A DNA stretch of 64,000 nt, from NCBI GenBank assembly GCA_938092005.1, contig CALKOU010000001.1, forward strand, positions 62,001-126,000, given 5' to 3'. Position 1 is the first letter of the stretch; the number at the start of each line of letters is the position of its first letter. This DNA is from an uncultured Flavobacteriaceae bacterium (GTDB lineage: Bacteria > Bacteroidota > Bacteroidia > Flavobacteriales > Flavobacteriaceae). The translations under genes and the position numbers were made by a program. The notes beneath the pieces are model-generated. The model was not told where the DNA came from, searched no databases, and was given only the letters and a program-made list of their open reading frames with translations. Below, one piece after another: positions 1 through 9,861 of the stretch.

Positions 1-2
1 AA

Positions 3-200
3 GCACTTGTTGATGCACTTGAAAGCAAACACTTAAGTTTTGCAGCACTTGATACTTTTGTAAACGAACCTACCCCTGCTGTCAAATTGTTAATGCACCA
101 TCAAATTTCTCTGACCCCACATATTGGTGCTGCTACAAAAGAGGCACAAGACCGAATTGGTGTTGAGCTAGCACAACAAATTGAATCACTACTAGGGTAA
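3..200 (+). CDS. C-terminal fragment of a D-2-hydroxyacid / phosphoglycerate dehydrogenase family protein (5' end outside window)
   Basis: Frame 3 reads ALVDALESKHLSFAALDTFVNEPTPAVKLLMHHQISLTPHIGAATKEAQDRIGVELAQQIESLLG*; the LTPHIGAATKEAQ motif is typical of the NAD-binding 2-hydroxyacid dehydrogenase C-terminus. Confidence 0.85.
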   Translation, partial: ALVDALESKHLSFAALDTFVNEPTPAVKLLMHHQISLTPHIGAATKEAQDRIGVELAQQIESLLG

Positions 201-506
201 ATGCAACGATTAAAAGAACGCTGGGGCATTCAATCCAATGTTCAGTTGGTGATGATTTTTGTGGTATTTGCTGTCACAGGGTCTTCAGCTGCTAAACTTG
301 CCGAGCCTGTTACCAATTATTTGGGTATAACGTTGGAAAATGTCAACGCATGGATATATTGGCCTATTAGAATTTTACTCATTTTCCCTATTTATCAGGT
401 ATTACTTGTATTTTTTGGTTTTATTTTTGGTCAGTTCCGTTTTTTTTGGAACTTTGAAAAGAAGATGCTGAGTCGTATGGGATTTGGTTTTCTCTTTAGA
501 TCATGA
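201..506 (+). CDS. DUF6787-like small membrane protein
   Basis: ORF of 101 aa, MQRLKERWGIQSNVQLVMIFVVFAVTGSSAAKLAEP..., two predicted TM segments, starts directly after the upstream stop. Confidence 0.7.
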   Translation: MQRLKERWGIQSNVQLVMIFVVFAVTGSSAAKLAEPVTNYLGITLENVNAWIYWPIRILLIFPIYQVLLVFFGFIFGQFRFFWNFEKKMLSRMGFGFLFRS

Positions 507-507
507 C

Positions 508-813
508 ATGAAAACATCTGCACTTGTATTGCGCATTTTGCTGGTTGGGTTGCTTTTCTACCCTACTCTGGCGCAACACACGCATGTTTTATTAGATCAT
601 GACCATCCCAAATGCGACACAAACACCACTCATTTTCATGAAGCCGAAACCCATTGTGATCTTTTAGATTATGTAACGGCTAGTACATACTTGGCACCAC
701 TCATAGAAGGTGTACAATCCATATTCTTTGAACCTTACAGAGCACAAACAAGTGTTCATAAGTACCAAACTTCACGATTTAGCAAACACCAAAGAGGTCC
801 GCCTACTGTCTAA
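508..813 (+). CDS. Small secreted His/Cys-containing protein of unknown function
   Basis: MKTSALVLRILLVGLLFYPTLAQHTHVLLDHDHPKCDTNTTHFHEAETHC...RGPPTV: signal peptide then a His-rich stretch; start at 508 preferred over 484. Confidence 0.65.
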   Translation: MKTSALVLRILLVGLLFYPTLAQHTHVLLDHDHPKCDTNTTHFHEAETHCDLLDYVTASTYLAPLIEGVQSIFFEPYRAQTSVHKYQTSRFSKHQRGPPTV

Positions 814-897
814 TTCTTTTTTAGACCTCTTATCTATTTGATTATTCCTTTTTGGGGTAATCATGCCTACCTATTCATTATTTTAAAAATTAAAAAC

Positions 898-1494
898 ATG
901 TTTAAAAATATTCTTATAAAATCATTATGTATCACTGCTATTCTTTTTTTAGCTTCATGTGATGATAAAGATGAACCAAAAGCAATTAACGAGCACGAAG
1001 AGTTCTCGAGAGTAACCATCAAAGTTACCAAGGAAGATGATCAATCATTTGAAACGCATGAGTTTGAAGTTGAAGGTCATGATCACGATAACACCAATAA
1101 CACAGGGAATTCTGGAGACCCCCATGACGATCACGCTGAAATTGAGCTTGAAGCGAATACGTCTTATCTTTTCGAAATTCGTTTTTACAACGATGAAGAC
1201 CCAAATAATCCAGAAGATGTTACGCAAGAAATCATCGATGAAGCAGATGAGCATCAAATATTCTATGAATTAACAGATGGCGCAAACATCACCATTTCAT
1301 CTGGTCCTGGAGATACTATGGATCGTGATTCTAATCCGCTTAACTTAATTTCAAGATGGACAACTACTGGTGCTGGTGTAGCTGATGTAGAAGTGTATTT
1401 GATTCATGAGCCAACATCAAAAACAGGTACTTCGCGTGATGATTTTGGTGGTGCTACGGATGTGGAGATTGAATTTGAAGCGCACGTAGAATAA
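898..1494 (+). CDS. His/acidic-rich lipoprotein
   Basis: MFKNILIKSLCITAILFLASCDDKDEP (LASC lipobox) followed by HEFEVEGHDHDNTNN...DPHDDHAE; internal ATG at 898 begins the signal peptide. Confidence 0.7.
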   Translation: MFKNILIKSLCITAILFLASCDDKDEPKAINEHEEFSRVTIKVTKEDDQSFETHEFEVEGHDHDNTNNTGNSGDPHDDHAEIELEANTSYLFEIRFYNDEDPNNPEDVTQEIIDEADEHQIFYELTDGANITISSGPGDTMDRDSNPLNLISRWTTTGAGVADVEVYLIHEPTSKTGTSRDDFGGATDVEIEFEAHVE

Positions 1495-1512
1495 ATATCT
1501 CGTGCTACTATT

Positions 1513-3960
1513 TTGAAAAACACTAATTCAAATACCATTTGTTGTAACTGTTCAAATCTTTACAAGGCGGTAGTCAGTATATTTATATTGACTACCAGCT
1601 TTGTTTTTTCTCAAGACTGCAATCTTACCATTAGCGGGAAGATTATTGATGTTCAGCACAACTCGCCTTTAGAGGCAGCAGTTATCGAAGTGGTAGGAAC
1701 CCGTTTAGCCGCTGTTTCTGACGCTAATGGGGATTTTATACTTAGCAACCAATGCAAAGGCAAGCTAACGCTTAAAATATCCCATTTAAATTGTGATGCT
1801 GTTTTTCGTGAAATTGATTTAGAGAGTTCCAGTTCGTATAATTTTAGACTAGAGCACCGAGTTGAAAACTTAAACGAAGTGGTCGTTTCTAAACTAAGAG
1901 TTCATGAACTTTCAGCTACAAGTAAAATACATTCCTTAACCGAATTACAAAAAGACCGTTTTAGTAGTAAAGGTCTTGCAGGAGCACTTGAGCAAATTAG
2001 TGGTGTCACAATCCTATCAACAGGAAATAGCATAGGGAAACCCGTGATTCACGGCATGTTTGGTAGCCGAGTTGGTATTGTTTACGACGATATGTTGTTG
2101 GAAAATCAGCAATGGGGACAAGATCATGCACCAAACGTAGATTTAAATACGTTTGAAAACATTCGTTTAATAAAAGGGGCTAGTACGCTCAAATATGGTA
2201 CAACTCCAGGTGGCGTGGTCGTTCTTGCCTCAATACTCCCAAAGCGTGTTGATTCTTTATATGGAAAAACAATACTTAGTGGTATGTATAATGGCCGTGG
2301 TTACAGTGCCATTAGCAACTGGGTAAAATCACACAAAAGCGGAGCTTATCTTAAGTTACAAGGAACCGTAAAAAGAAATGGCGATTTTACCAGTCCAAAC
2401 TACAACTTAACGAACACAGGAAATAAAGAAAATAATTTTTCTATTTCACTTGGCAAAAATGGACTTCAACACAAATGGAAAGCATTCTTCAGTTACTTTG
2501 ACACTGAGATAGCGATATTAAAAAGTGCACATATTGGTAATGTGAAAGACTTGTTACGCGCTATTGAATCGGATGTTCCACTAGTTATAGACCCACTTAA
2601 AAGTGATATTGACTTTCCCAAGCAGGCAAACAATCACTACACCGCCAATATTGAGTATACAAATACGAGTGTGGTTAACGGGGAATTACATCTCAAATAC
2701 AGTTGGCAAAGGAATCACCGAAAAGAATTTGATATAAGAAGAGGTGCGCTGAAAGATACACCTGCTCTTGACATGGCATTAAATACGCATAACCTAATCT
2801 CAAATTACGAGTGGGACACAACATTTGGGAACTTTGATTCAGGTGTTTTTTTTCAGGTGCAAGACAATTACTCAAGTCCTGAAACAGAAATAAGAAGGTT
2901 GATTCCAGATTATTTAAAAACTAAGTTGGGCGGCTATCTTACAGCAACTCTTAACAATACTAAAGATTTTATTTTTGAGTTTGGTGCACGCTATGAGTAC
3001 CACAATAATGAAGTTCAAAAGTTTTACAGAGACAGTCGTTGGGACTTAAAAAATTATGAAGCTCCATTTAGAAAATATGTCATTAGAGAAGAAAAAAGTC
3101 AAAAATTAATCAAAAGAACATTAGTGTTTAATACGTTTTCGTTTAACGCAGGGGTTCGCCATAGTTTATCGCCAACGTACAGTATAAACGTTAATTACAA
3201 CCATACACAACGCGCCCCAAACATAGCTGAAATGTTTAGCGATGGATTGCACCACTCGTTGGCTTCTATTGAATATGGAAATCCTTTTTTAGGCAAAGAA
3301 ACTACCCACAAGGCAGTTATTGATTTTGAAAAGAAAGCAGGTAATTTTCAATTCTCCCTAACGCCATATATAATCGTTGGGAACAACAATTATATTGTTA
3401 ATGAGCCCACAGGTGTTGAGAGCACCATCCGAGGTGCATTTCCTGTTTGGGAATACGCGGCAGTAAGTGCTTTATTTAAAGGATTTGACTTCGATTTTTC
3501 GTATGCATTTAATGCCAAAACACAGTTTAGAAATTCGACTTCTTGGGTTGAAGCCACGAATACTAAAACAGATTTACCTCTTGTCAATATTCCGCCTTTG
3601 ACGATCAATAACCAGTTGCAGTTTTCATTGCCAAATTGGAACTCCTTTTTTGTAATGGTAAACAGCAAAACCATTTTTCGCCAAACTCAATTCCCAAATA
3701 ATAATTTTGACACAACTGTCATAGAAGACGGCAAAATTGTAACTAAAACAGTTGATATAAGCACACCACCAAATGGATATCACGATTTGGGACTTGAACT
3801 AAATTGGGGTCCATATCCCCTACGTTCAAGCAACGTCAGCATCTCTTTATCTTTCGATAATGTACTAGATGCTTCGTATAGAAACTACCTTAACCGATTG
3901 CGGTTTTACTCCGATGAAATTGGAAGAAATATAAGTTTACAAATCAAACTATATCATTAA
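1513..3960 (+). CDS. TonB-dependent outer-membrane receptor with N-terminal CarboxypepD_reg-like domain
   Basis: 815 aa; plug-domain motifs (GLAGALEQISGVTILSTGNSIGKPVIHGMFGSRVGIVYDD) and a C-terminal barrel ending in aromatic-rich NISLQIKLYH; apparent TTG start. Confidence 0.88.
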   Translation: MKNTNSNTICCNCSNLYKAVVSIFILTTSFVFSQDCNLTISGKIIDVQHNSPLEAAVIEVVGTRLAAVSDANGDFILSNQCKGKLTLKISHLNCDAVFREIDLESSSSYNFRLEHRVENLNEVVVSKLRVHELSATSKIHSLTELQKDRFSSKGLAGALEQISGVTILSTGNSIGKPVIHGMFGSRVGIVYDDMLLENQQWGQDHAPNVDLNTFENIRLIKGASTLKYGTTPGGVVVLASILPKRVDSLYGKTILSGMYNGRGYSAISNWVKSHKSGAYLKLQGTVKRNGDFTSPNYNLTNTGNKENNFSISLGKNGLQHKWKAFFSYFDTEIAILKSAHIGNVKDLLRAIESDVPLVIDPLKSDIDFPKQANNHYTANIEYTNTSVVNGELHLKYSWQRNHRKEFDIRRGALKDTPALDMALNTHNLISNYEWDTTFGNFDSGVFFQVQDNYSSPETEIRRLIPDYLKTKLGGYLTATLNNTKDFIFEFGARYEYHNNEVQKFYRDSRWDLKNYEAPFRKYVIREEKSQKLIKRTLVFNTFSFNAGVRHSLSPTYSINVNYNHTQRAPNIAEMFSDGLHHSLASIEYGNPFLGKETTHKAVIDFEKKAGNFQFSLTPYIIVGNNNYIVNEPTGVESTIRGAFPVWEYAAVSALFKGFDFDFSYAFNAKTQFRNSTSWVEATNTKTDLPLVNIPPLTINNQLQFSLPNWNSFFVMVNSKTIFRQTQFPNNNFDTTVIEDGKIVTKTVDISTPPNGYHDLGLELNWGPYPLRSSNVSISLSFDNVLDASYRNYLNRLRFYSDEIGRNISLQIKLYH

Positions 3961-3966
3961 TTCAAG

Positions 3967-4563
3967 CTAGGATAACTTTCCTTGAATAAGCTTTAAAAAC
4001 TCATTTCGGGTTTCCATAGCTTCAAAAGCACCTCTAAAACCCGAAGTAGTGGTTAATGAATTTTGCTTTTGAACACCGCGCATCATCATGCACATATGTG
4101 AGGCTTCAATAACAATAGCAACACCCTTAGGCTGAAGTGTTTCATCGATGCAATTCATAATTTGTTCGGTGAGACGTTCTTGTACCTGAAGACGGCGTGC
4201 AAACACATCAACAACACGAGGTATTTTACTAAGTCCTACAATATGCCCATTTGGGATGTATGCAATATGTGCCTTTCCAAAAAACGGTAACATATGGTGT
4301 TCACATAACGAGTAAACTTCAATATCTTTTACCACTACCATTTCGTTATAGGATTCAGCAAATTTTGCACCTTCTAAAATGGCAGCAGGATCCATATCGT
4401 ACCCTTGTGTCAAGAACTGCATAGCCTTAGCTGCTCGTTTGGGGGTTTCAATTAAGCCCTCTCGGTATGGGTTTTCACCCAAGCCTGTCAAAACCTCTAA
4501 ATATTGTTTCTGTATGGCTGTAGTTGTTTCTTGGTCGTAAATATCTTTAGCTTCGAATGTCAT
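3967..4563 (-). CDS. folE: GTP cyclohydrolase I
   Basis: Motifs [49 protein letters not shown]. Confidence 0.95.
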   Translation of the reverse strand: MTFEAKDIYDQETTTAIQKQYLEVLTGLGENPYREGLIETPKRAAKAMQFLTQGYDMDPAAILEGAKFAESYNEMVVVKDIEVYSLCEHHMLPFFGKAHIAYIPNGHIVGLSKIPRVVDVFARRLQVQERLTEQIMNCIDETLQPKGVAIVIEASHMCMMMRGVQKQNSLTTTSGFRGAFEAMETRNEFLKLIQGKLS

Positions 4564-5093
4564 AGCGTTTTAATTTTTGATGAATAATGCTTTAGTAGTT
4601 TTTTTACTTTAGGACTAATTACAGCAGCGCAATACGGCTGATTTTTATTTAAATTATAATAATCATGATGTTCAACCTCTGCGTTGTAAAACGTTTCAAA
4701 GGGAGTGATTTCTGTAACTATAGGGTCAGGAAAAGCCTTGTTCGCTTCTAGATTTTTAATAAAGGCCTCTATTTGTTTTTTTTGTTCCAAGTCGTGGTAA
4801 AACACTCCTGAACGATATTGTGTTCCAATGTCGTTCCCCTGTCGGTTTAGTGTAGTGGAGTCATGGGTATCAAAAAAAACAGCTAATAAGGTATCAAATG
4901 AGATTTCATCAGCGTTAAATTCAATTTGGACACATTCAGCATGACCTGTTCGACCCGAACAAACTTCCCTGTAAGCAGGGTTCTTAATATGTCCGCCGGT
5001 ATATCCAGGAATGGTCTTAAGGACACCTCTTAATCGTGAGAAAAGTGTTTCCGTACACCAAAAACAACCTCCAGCAAAAGTGGCTAACGCCAT
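4560..5093 (-). CDS. msrA: Peptide-methionine (S)-S-oxide reductase
   Basis: [18 protein letters not shown] with GCFWC active-site motif; TGA/ATG overlap with folE. Confidence 0.95.
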   Translation of the reverse strand: MALATFAGGCFWCTETLFSRLRGVLKTIPGYTGGHIKNPAYREVCSGRTGHAECVQIEFNADEISFDTLLAVFFDTHDSTTLNRQGNDIGTQYRSGVFYHDLEQKKQIEAFIKNLEANKAFPDPIVTEITPFETFYNAEVEHHDYYNLNKNQPYCAAVISPKVKKLLKHYSSKIKTL

Positions 5094-5207
5094 ATTGTTT
5101 AATTATTATATTACAAAATTAAACAAAATATGTTTATGTGCCAATAAACAAATGAAATATGATAGAGACGTAATTAAAAAAGATTAAATTTGGTTTCTTT
5201 GTAAGAC

Positions 5208-5867
5208 ATGATTTCAGCTCAACATATATTCAAAACGCACGGTAAAACGGAAATACTTAAAGATATTTCCTTTATACTAGATCCAGCTGAAATTGTATCC
5301 ATTGTTGGTCCGTCTGGTGCTGGAAAAACGACCTTGCTACATATCTTAGGAACACTTGATCGTCCAGATAAAAATCCAAAAACTGTACTCCAAATAGATG
5401 GTGTTGATATGTTAACGCTTTCAGATAAGGCAATTGCAACATTTCGCAACAACTCTCTTGGGTTTGTATTTCAATCTCATCAGCTTCTCCCGGAGTTTAC
5501 AGCCATAGAAAACATTTGCTTGCCCGCTTATATCAAAGGCACCAAAAGTAAAGTGGCAAAAAAACATGCCCTAGAACTTCTTGATTTTTTTGGGCTTACC
5601 GACAGAGCAGAACACAAACCTAGCATGTTATCAGGAGGGGAACAGCAGCGAGTAGCTGTTGCTCGAGCACTCATCAACAACCCTAGCCTACTACTTGCTG
5701 ACGAACCAAGTGGCAACCTAGATTCGGTTGCTGCAGAACAATTGCATGATTTATTTTTCAGGTTACGAGAAACCTTTTCCATCAGTATGATTTTGGTTAC
5801 GCATAATCAAGAATTAGCAGCTAGAGCAGATCGAATGTTAACCCTTGTTGACGGCCAATGGAGCTAA
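5208..5867 (+). CDS. ABC transporter ATP-binding protein (LolD/MacB-type)
   Basis: Walker A GPSGAGKTTLL, signature LSGGEQQRVAVARAL, Walker B LLLADEPSGNLD. Confidence 0.9.
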   Translation: MISAQHIFKTHGKTEILKDISFILDPAEIVSIVGPSGAGKTTLLHILGTLDRPDKNPKTVLQIDGVDMLTLSDKAIATFRNNSLGFVFQSHQLLPEFTAIENICLPAYIKGTKSKVAKKHALELLDFFGLTDRAEHKPSMLSGGEQQRVAVARALINNPSLLLADEPSGNLDSVAAEQLHDLFFRLRETFSISMILVTHNQELAARADRMLTLVDGQWS

Positions 5868-6628
5868 AAAAGGGAGAACTAAAATCCTTTTTAGAGGATA
5901 AGGTTGTGCAGTATAACCAATACAAGTTTATTGAAAGTGATCCCATTTCTATTCCGCATCAATTTTCAAACAAACAAGACATAGAAATTGCAGGTTTCTT
6001 TGCAGCTACTATCGCATGGGGTAACAGAAAGAGTATCATCAAAAATGCCCGTGACCTAATGACACGCATGGATCACGCGCCCTATGATTTTATACGCAAT
6101 CATACAGCAGCTGATTTAGCTGTGCTGGAAGGCTTTGTACATCGCACATTTCAAGAGGAGGATGTCCTGTTTTTTGTGGCGCGCTTACAAGAGCTTTACC
6201 AAGATTATTCGAGCTTAGAAACACTTTTTATTCCAAAAGAAAATGAAACGGATATGCACGCTTCACTTACGCGATTTCATGAAACGTTTTTTGCTGTAGC
6301 GCACCCTAGAAGAACTGAAAAACACATTTCTAATCCTGCAAAAAAATCTGCCGCAAAACGACTGCATATGTTTTTGCGCTGGATGGTGCGTCAAGATGCT
6401 TCAGGAGTGGATTTAGGTATTTGGAAAAACATAGCACCGGGAAAACTCTCTTGCCCTTTAGATGTCCATTCTGGAAACGTTGCACGCCGTTTGGGGTTAT
6501 TAAAACGAAAACAAAATGATTTAGCCGCAGTTCAAGAGCTGGACTGTAACCTTCGAGTAATGGACCCAAAAGATCCCGTAAAATACGATTATGCCCTTTT
6601 TGGATTGGGTGTTTTTGAAGGGTTTTAG
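5858..6628 (+). CDS. TIGR02757 family protein
   Basis: ADIAGFFAATIAWGNRKSIIKNA... and CPLDVHSGNVARRLGLLKRKQNDLAAVQELD, characteristic of this family. Confidence 0.8.
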   Translation: MELKKGELKSFLEDKVVQYNQYKFIESDPISIPHQFSNKQDIEIAGFFAATIAWGNRKSIIKNARDLMTRMDHAPYDFIRNHTAADLAVLEGFVHRTFQEEDVLFFVARLQELYQDYSSLETLFIPKENETDMHASLTRFHETFFAVAHPRRTEKHISNPAKKSAAKRLHMFLRWMVRQDASGVDLGIWKNIAPGKLSCPLDVHSGNVARRLGLLKRKQNDLAAVQELDCNLRVMDPKDPVKYDYALFGLGVFEGF

Positions 6629-6681
6629 TTGATGTTTTTGTATTTTCTATCTTTGCAAAACAAAACCATGAGGAGACGCGA

Positions 6682-7935
6682 ATGAATATTTTAATAAAAG
6701 CTGCCAAAATCCTCGATGCTTCCAGCCCGCATCACAATACGACCCAAGATATTTATATTGAAGATGGGGTTATTCAAAAAATTGGAAATGAGCTTTCTTA
6801 TCCAGATGCTAAACAACTAACATTTGACGACTTACACATCTCACAAGGGTGGTTTGACAGTGGTGTTTCTTTTGGAGAACCTGGCTATGAGGAGCGTGAA
6901 ACCATAGCGCATGGTCTTGAGGTTGCAGCTAACAGTGGCTTCACGCATATCGCTTACAATACCAATACATATCCAAAGCCAGATAGCAGAGCCGATATTG
7001 CTTTCCTTTTAGAACAAGCCAACGGAAGCGCTGTAAAATTGCATCCAAAAGCTCGAATAACCACTGCCGATAGTGACGCTAAACTGGCGCCATTGCGTGA
7101 ACTTCAAGCTGCAGGCGCGGTCAGTTTTAGCAATCATAAGGCTCCCTTATCTAATGCAAACACCCTAAAACTTGCTTTGCAATACACCCATGATTTTGAT
7201 GGACTTGTTGAATCATTTGCTTTTAACCAAGACATAGGTAGCGATGGTGTTATGCATGAAGGTACCGTGAGTACAGCCCTGGGACTAAAAGGGGTTCCAA
7301 GTATTGTTGAAGAGATGCAAGTCAAACGAGATTTGGATATTTTGAGCTACACGGGCGGAAAAATGCACATACCTACCCTATCTACCAAGGATGCCATTTC
7401 GCATGTAAAAGATGCACGAAAAGCCGGGTTAGACGTAAGTTGTAGTACTAGCATTCACAACTTATATTTTACGGACAAAGCACTTCAAGATTTTAACGCC
7501 AATGCTAAACTCCTTCCACCTTTACGTGAAGATGCAGATCGTAAAGCCCTAAGGAAAGCAGTATTGGATGGCACCATTGATATGGTAACTGCTGATCACC
7601 AACCCTTAAATAGTGAACTAAAACATGTAGAGCTTGATCGTGCACACTACGGCTCTATAGGACTAGAACACAGTTTTGGATGCTTGCTCAGCATGTTTAC
7701 AATTGAAGATACAGTTAAGATACTCATCCGAGGCAAAGAGCGCTTTGGAATTGCTGCACATACAATTGCTGAAGGCGCCATAGCAGATATTTCCTTATTC
7801 TCCCCTAAAGGTACCAAAGAGGTTACAAAAGCTACGCTTGCTTCAACTTCAAAAAACAGCTTATTTATAGGGCAAGCCTTTTCGGGAACTGTTGTTGGAA
7901 TTGTGGCACAGAATCAAATGCATCTAGCCATTTAA
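6682..7935 (+). CDS. Dihydroorotase-like amidohydrolase, probably catalytically degenerate
   Basis: Overall type I dihydroorotase layout (VMHEGTVSTALGLKGVPSIVEEMQVKRDL, VTADHQP), but DxHxHLREPG is replaced by DSGVSFGEPG. Confidence 0.8.
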   Translation: MNILIKAAKILDASSPHHNTTQDIYIEDGVIQKIGNELSYPDAKQLTFDDLHISQGWFDSGVSFGEPGYEERETIAHGLEVAANSGFTHIAYNTNTYPKPDSRADIAFLLEQANGSAVKLHPKARITTADSDAKLAPLRELQAAGAVSFSNHKAPLSNANTLKLALQYTHDFDGLVESFAFNQDIGSDGVMHEGTVSTALGLKGVPSIVEEMQVKRDLDILSYTGGKMHIPTLSTKDAISHVKDARKAGLDVSCSTSIHNLYFTDKALQDFNANAKLLPPLREDADRKALRKAVLDGTIDMVTADHQPLNSELKHVELDRAHYGSIGLEHSFGCLLSMFTIEDTVKILIRGKERFGIAAHTIAEGAIADISLFSPKGTKEVTKATLASTSKNSLFIGQAFSGTVVGIVAQNQMHLAI

Positions 7936-7936
7936 C

Positions 7937-8560
7937 ATGTCTGATTTCGTATACGTATCACGTGAGGCACGTGCCAATAACGCCCCTTTGTTGATATTAC
8001 TGCATGGCTATGGCAGCAATGAAACTGATTTATTTTCATTTGCGTCGCTTATTCCAAGCGCATATCATGTCGTGTCGCTTCAAGCACCGCTTTCACTGGG
8101 AACAACAGGGTATGCGTGGTTTCCCATACACTTTGAAGAAAACATGGAACGCTGGACTTCTCCTAGCGAAGTACAGCAAGCGGTACGGTATATTGAAACA
8201 TTTATGGCGTACTACACCGCCAAAACAGATGTAGACGCTAACAATATTACATTATTAGGATTTAGTCAAGGTGCTATGTTAAGCTATACCGTAGGAATCC
8301 CAAATCCAAAAGTAAGTGCAATAGCAGCATTAAGTGGCTATTTAGATTCACGAGTCATAAACTTAACATTTGAAGCAAAGCCCATTTACGTTTCGCACGG
8401 TAAAGAAGATATGGTTGTTCCTTATGCATGGGCTGAACAATCTGTTGAACTGCTAAATCAAAACGGATATGTACCTGTATTTAACGCCTATCACCAAGGG
8501 CACGGCGTTAATCAAGAAAATCTGAGTAGTGTTATGGCTTGGCTGCAAGCACAGCTTTAG
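7937..8560 (+). CDS. Alpha/beta hydrolase, phospholipase/carboxylesterase family
   Basis: LLILLHGYGSNETDL, LLGFSQGAMLSY (GFSQG nucleophile elbow), C-terminal HQGHG. Confidence 0.88.
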   Translation: MSDFVYVSREARANNAPLLILLHGYGSNETDLFSFASLIPSAYHVVSLQAPLSLGTTGYAWFPIHFEENMERWTSPSEVQQAVRYIETFMAYYTAKTDVDANNITLLGFSQGAMLSYTVGIPNPKVSAIAALSGYLDSRVINLTFEAKPIYVSHGKEDMVVPYAWAEQSVELLNQNGYVPVFNAYHQGHGVNQENLSSVMAWLQAQL

Positions 8561-8703
8561 TTAATTTTTTTTTGTACATTAGTAAAACCAAATATCAAAC
8601 CTACTATTTATGCATACCCACACAAACTTCATGTAAATTTTTTATTATTTAAATGCATTGTACGCGTTGTCGTCATGCATAAAAAGATTGTATGATTGAA
8701 GTT

Positions 8704-8815
8704 ACGTCACAAAAAAACAGAAAAGCGAAGTAGGTTGAAAGCAGACTTGGGACTTAGTTCACCTATACAAGCTTCGCTTCAAAGCCAGAGATAGTAGGTT
8801 TTCTCTGGCTTTACT
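8704..8815 (+). ncRNA. Candidate structured small RNA with its own terminator
   Basis: 8-bp perfect stem AAGCGAAG (8723-8730)/CTTCGCTT (8772-8779) enclosing TAGGT/ACCTA, followed by terminator hairpin AAAGCCAGAGA...TCTCTGGCTTT; TTG-N21-TATGATTG upstream. Confidence 0.45.
8781..8812. terminator. Rho-independent-type hairpin between convergent genes
   Basis: AAAGCCAGAGATAGTAGGTTTTCTCTGGCTTT followed by a T-rich tract. Confidence 0.75.
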
Positions 8816-9020
8816 TTTTCTTCTTGAGTGTTGGTGTTAAGGTAGCTGTGCTCACTTTTTGCTGTAGTCCTTTTATGGAATCTTGCAGTTTTTCTGTTTT
8901 TGCTTTTTCAGCATTTAGTTTGGCTTGCGTGTACTTTAGACGTTTTCCGTAATCTGACACCAAAAATAGATTGACGAGAATGGAAAAAATCATGATGTAA
9001 AAAAATATCTTCTGCTTCAT
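8811..9020 (-). CDS. Small membrane-anchored coiled-coil protein, unknown function
   Basis: MKQKIFFYIMIFSILVNLFLVSDYGKRLKYTQAKLNAEKAKTEKLQDSIKGLQQK: one TM helix then a helical charged segment. Confidence 0.6.
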   Translation of the reverse strand: MKQKIFFYIMIFSILVNLFLVSDYGKRLKYTQAKLNAEKAKTEKLQDSIKGLQQKVSTATLTPTLKKKK

Positions 9021-9021
9021 A

Positions 9022-9792
9022 TTATGTAGTTATAGATAAGTTATCGTAAGCCAAATGAATCCCTTCGGGTAATTGAGCTTGCACTTCGTCATGAAATCCT
9101 AAACGATGACTGATGTGCGTGAAGTATGTTTGTTTGGCATTTATTTTTTGAGCAAACGCTATTGCTGCCTCCAAATGTAAATGTGATGGATGTGGTTCAA
9201 TGCGCAATGCATTCACAACGAGGGTTTCAACACCAACCAATTTTTCAGCTTCTGCATCTGTCATGGAAAACATATCTGTTATGTAAGCAAAAGAGTCAAA
9301 ACGAAAGCCAAGAACTTCTAATCCATAATGATTTACAACAATAGGAACTATTGTTTTTGAAGCAACCGTAAATGGTTTTTTGGGATCAATAATAGAGGGA
9401 TTAACAGAGGGTGCACCTGGATATTTATTTTCATCACTAAAAATATAATCGAATCGCTTTGATAGGTTGTCCATAACACGCTTTAGACCATAAACAGCTA
9501 ATGCACCAACCTTAAATGCAAATGGGCGTATGTCGTCTATTCCAGCGGTGTGATCGGCGTGTTCGTGTGTAAAAAGCAATGCGTCAATCTTAGGACATTG
9601 GCTTTTTAACATTTGTTGTCTGAAATCAGGACCGCAATCCACCACAAAATCTACGTTGTCCCATTGTACCCAAATGGACGAACGAAGGCGTTTGTCTTTG
9701 GTATTTTCACTTAAACACACAGGGTGTGTGCTTCCAATAATTGGGATTCCCTGAGATGTACCAGTACCTAAAAAGTGAACTTTAACAGCCAT
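9022..9792 (-). CDS. MBL-fold metallo-hydrolase (PhnP-like)
   Basis: FLGTGTSQGIPIIG, HEHADHTAGIDDIRPF metal-binding motif. Confidence 0.9.
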   Translation of the reverse strand: MAVKVHFLGTGTSQGIPIIGSTHPVCLSENTKDKRLRSSIWVQWDNVDFVVDCGPDFRQQMLKSQCPKIDALLFTHEHADHTAGIDDIRPFAFKVGALAVYGLKRVMDNLSKRFDYIFSDENKYPGAPSVNPSIIDPKKPFTVASKTIVPIVVNHYGLEVLGFRFDSFAYITDMFSMTDAEAEKLVGVETLVVNALRIEPHPSHLHLEAAIAFAQKINAKQTYFTHISHRLGFHDEVQAQLPEGIHLAYDNLSITT

Positions 9793-9861
9793 AAAACAAA
9801 ATTACACCAAAGATGTACAACCATGAAGATAAGTTTCATAATTTTGAGCAAATATAATCCT

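Noticed and set aside
1037-1273. Alternative-frame ORFs within the lipoprotein gene (1037..1273 +, 1045..1257 -)
   Set aside because: They overlap a better-supported lipoprotein reading frame and show no protein-like features beyond composition.
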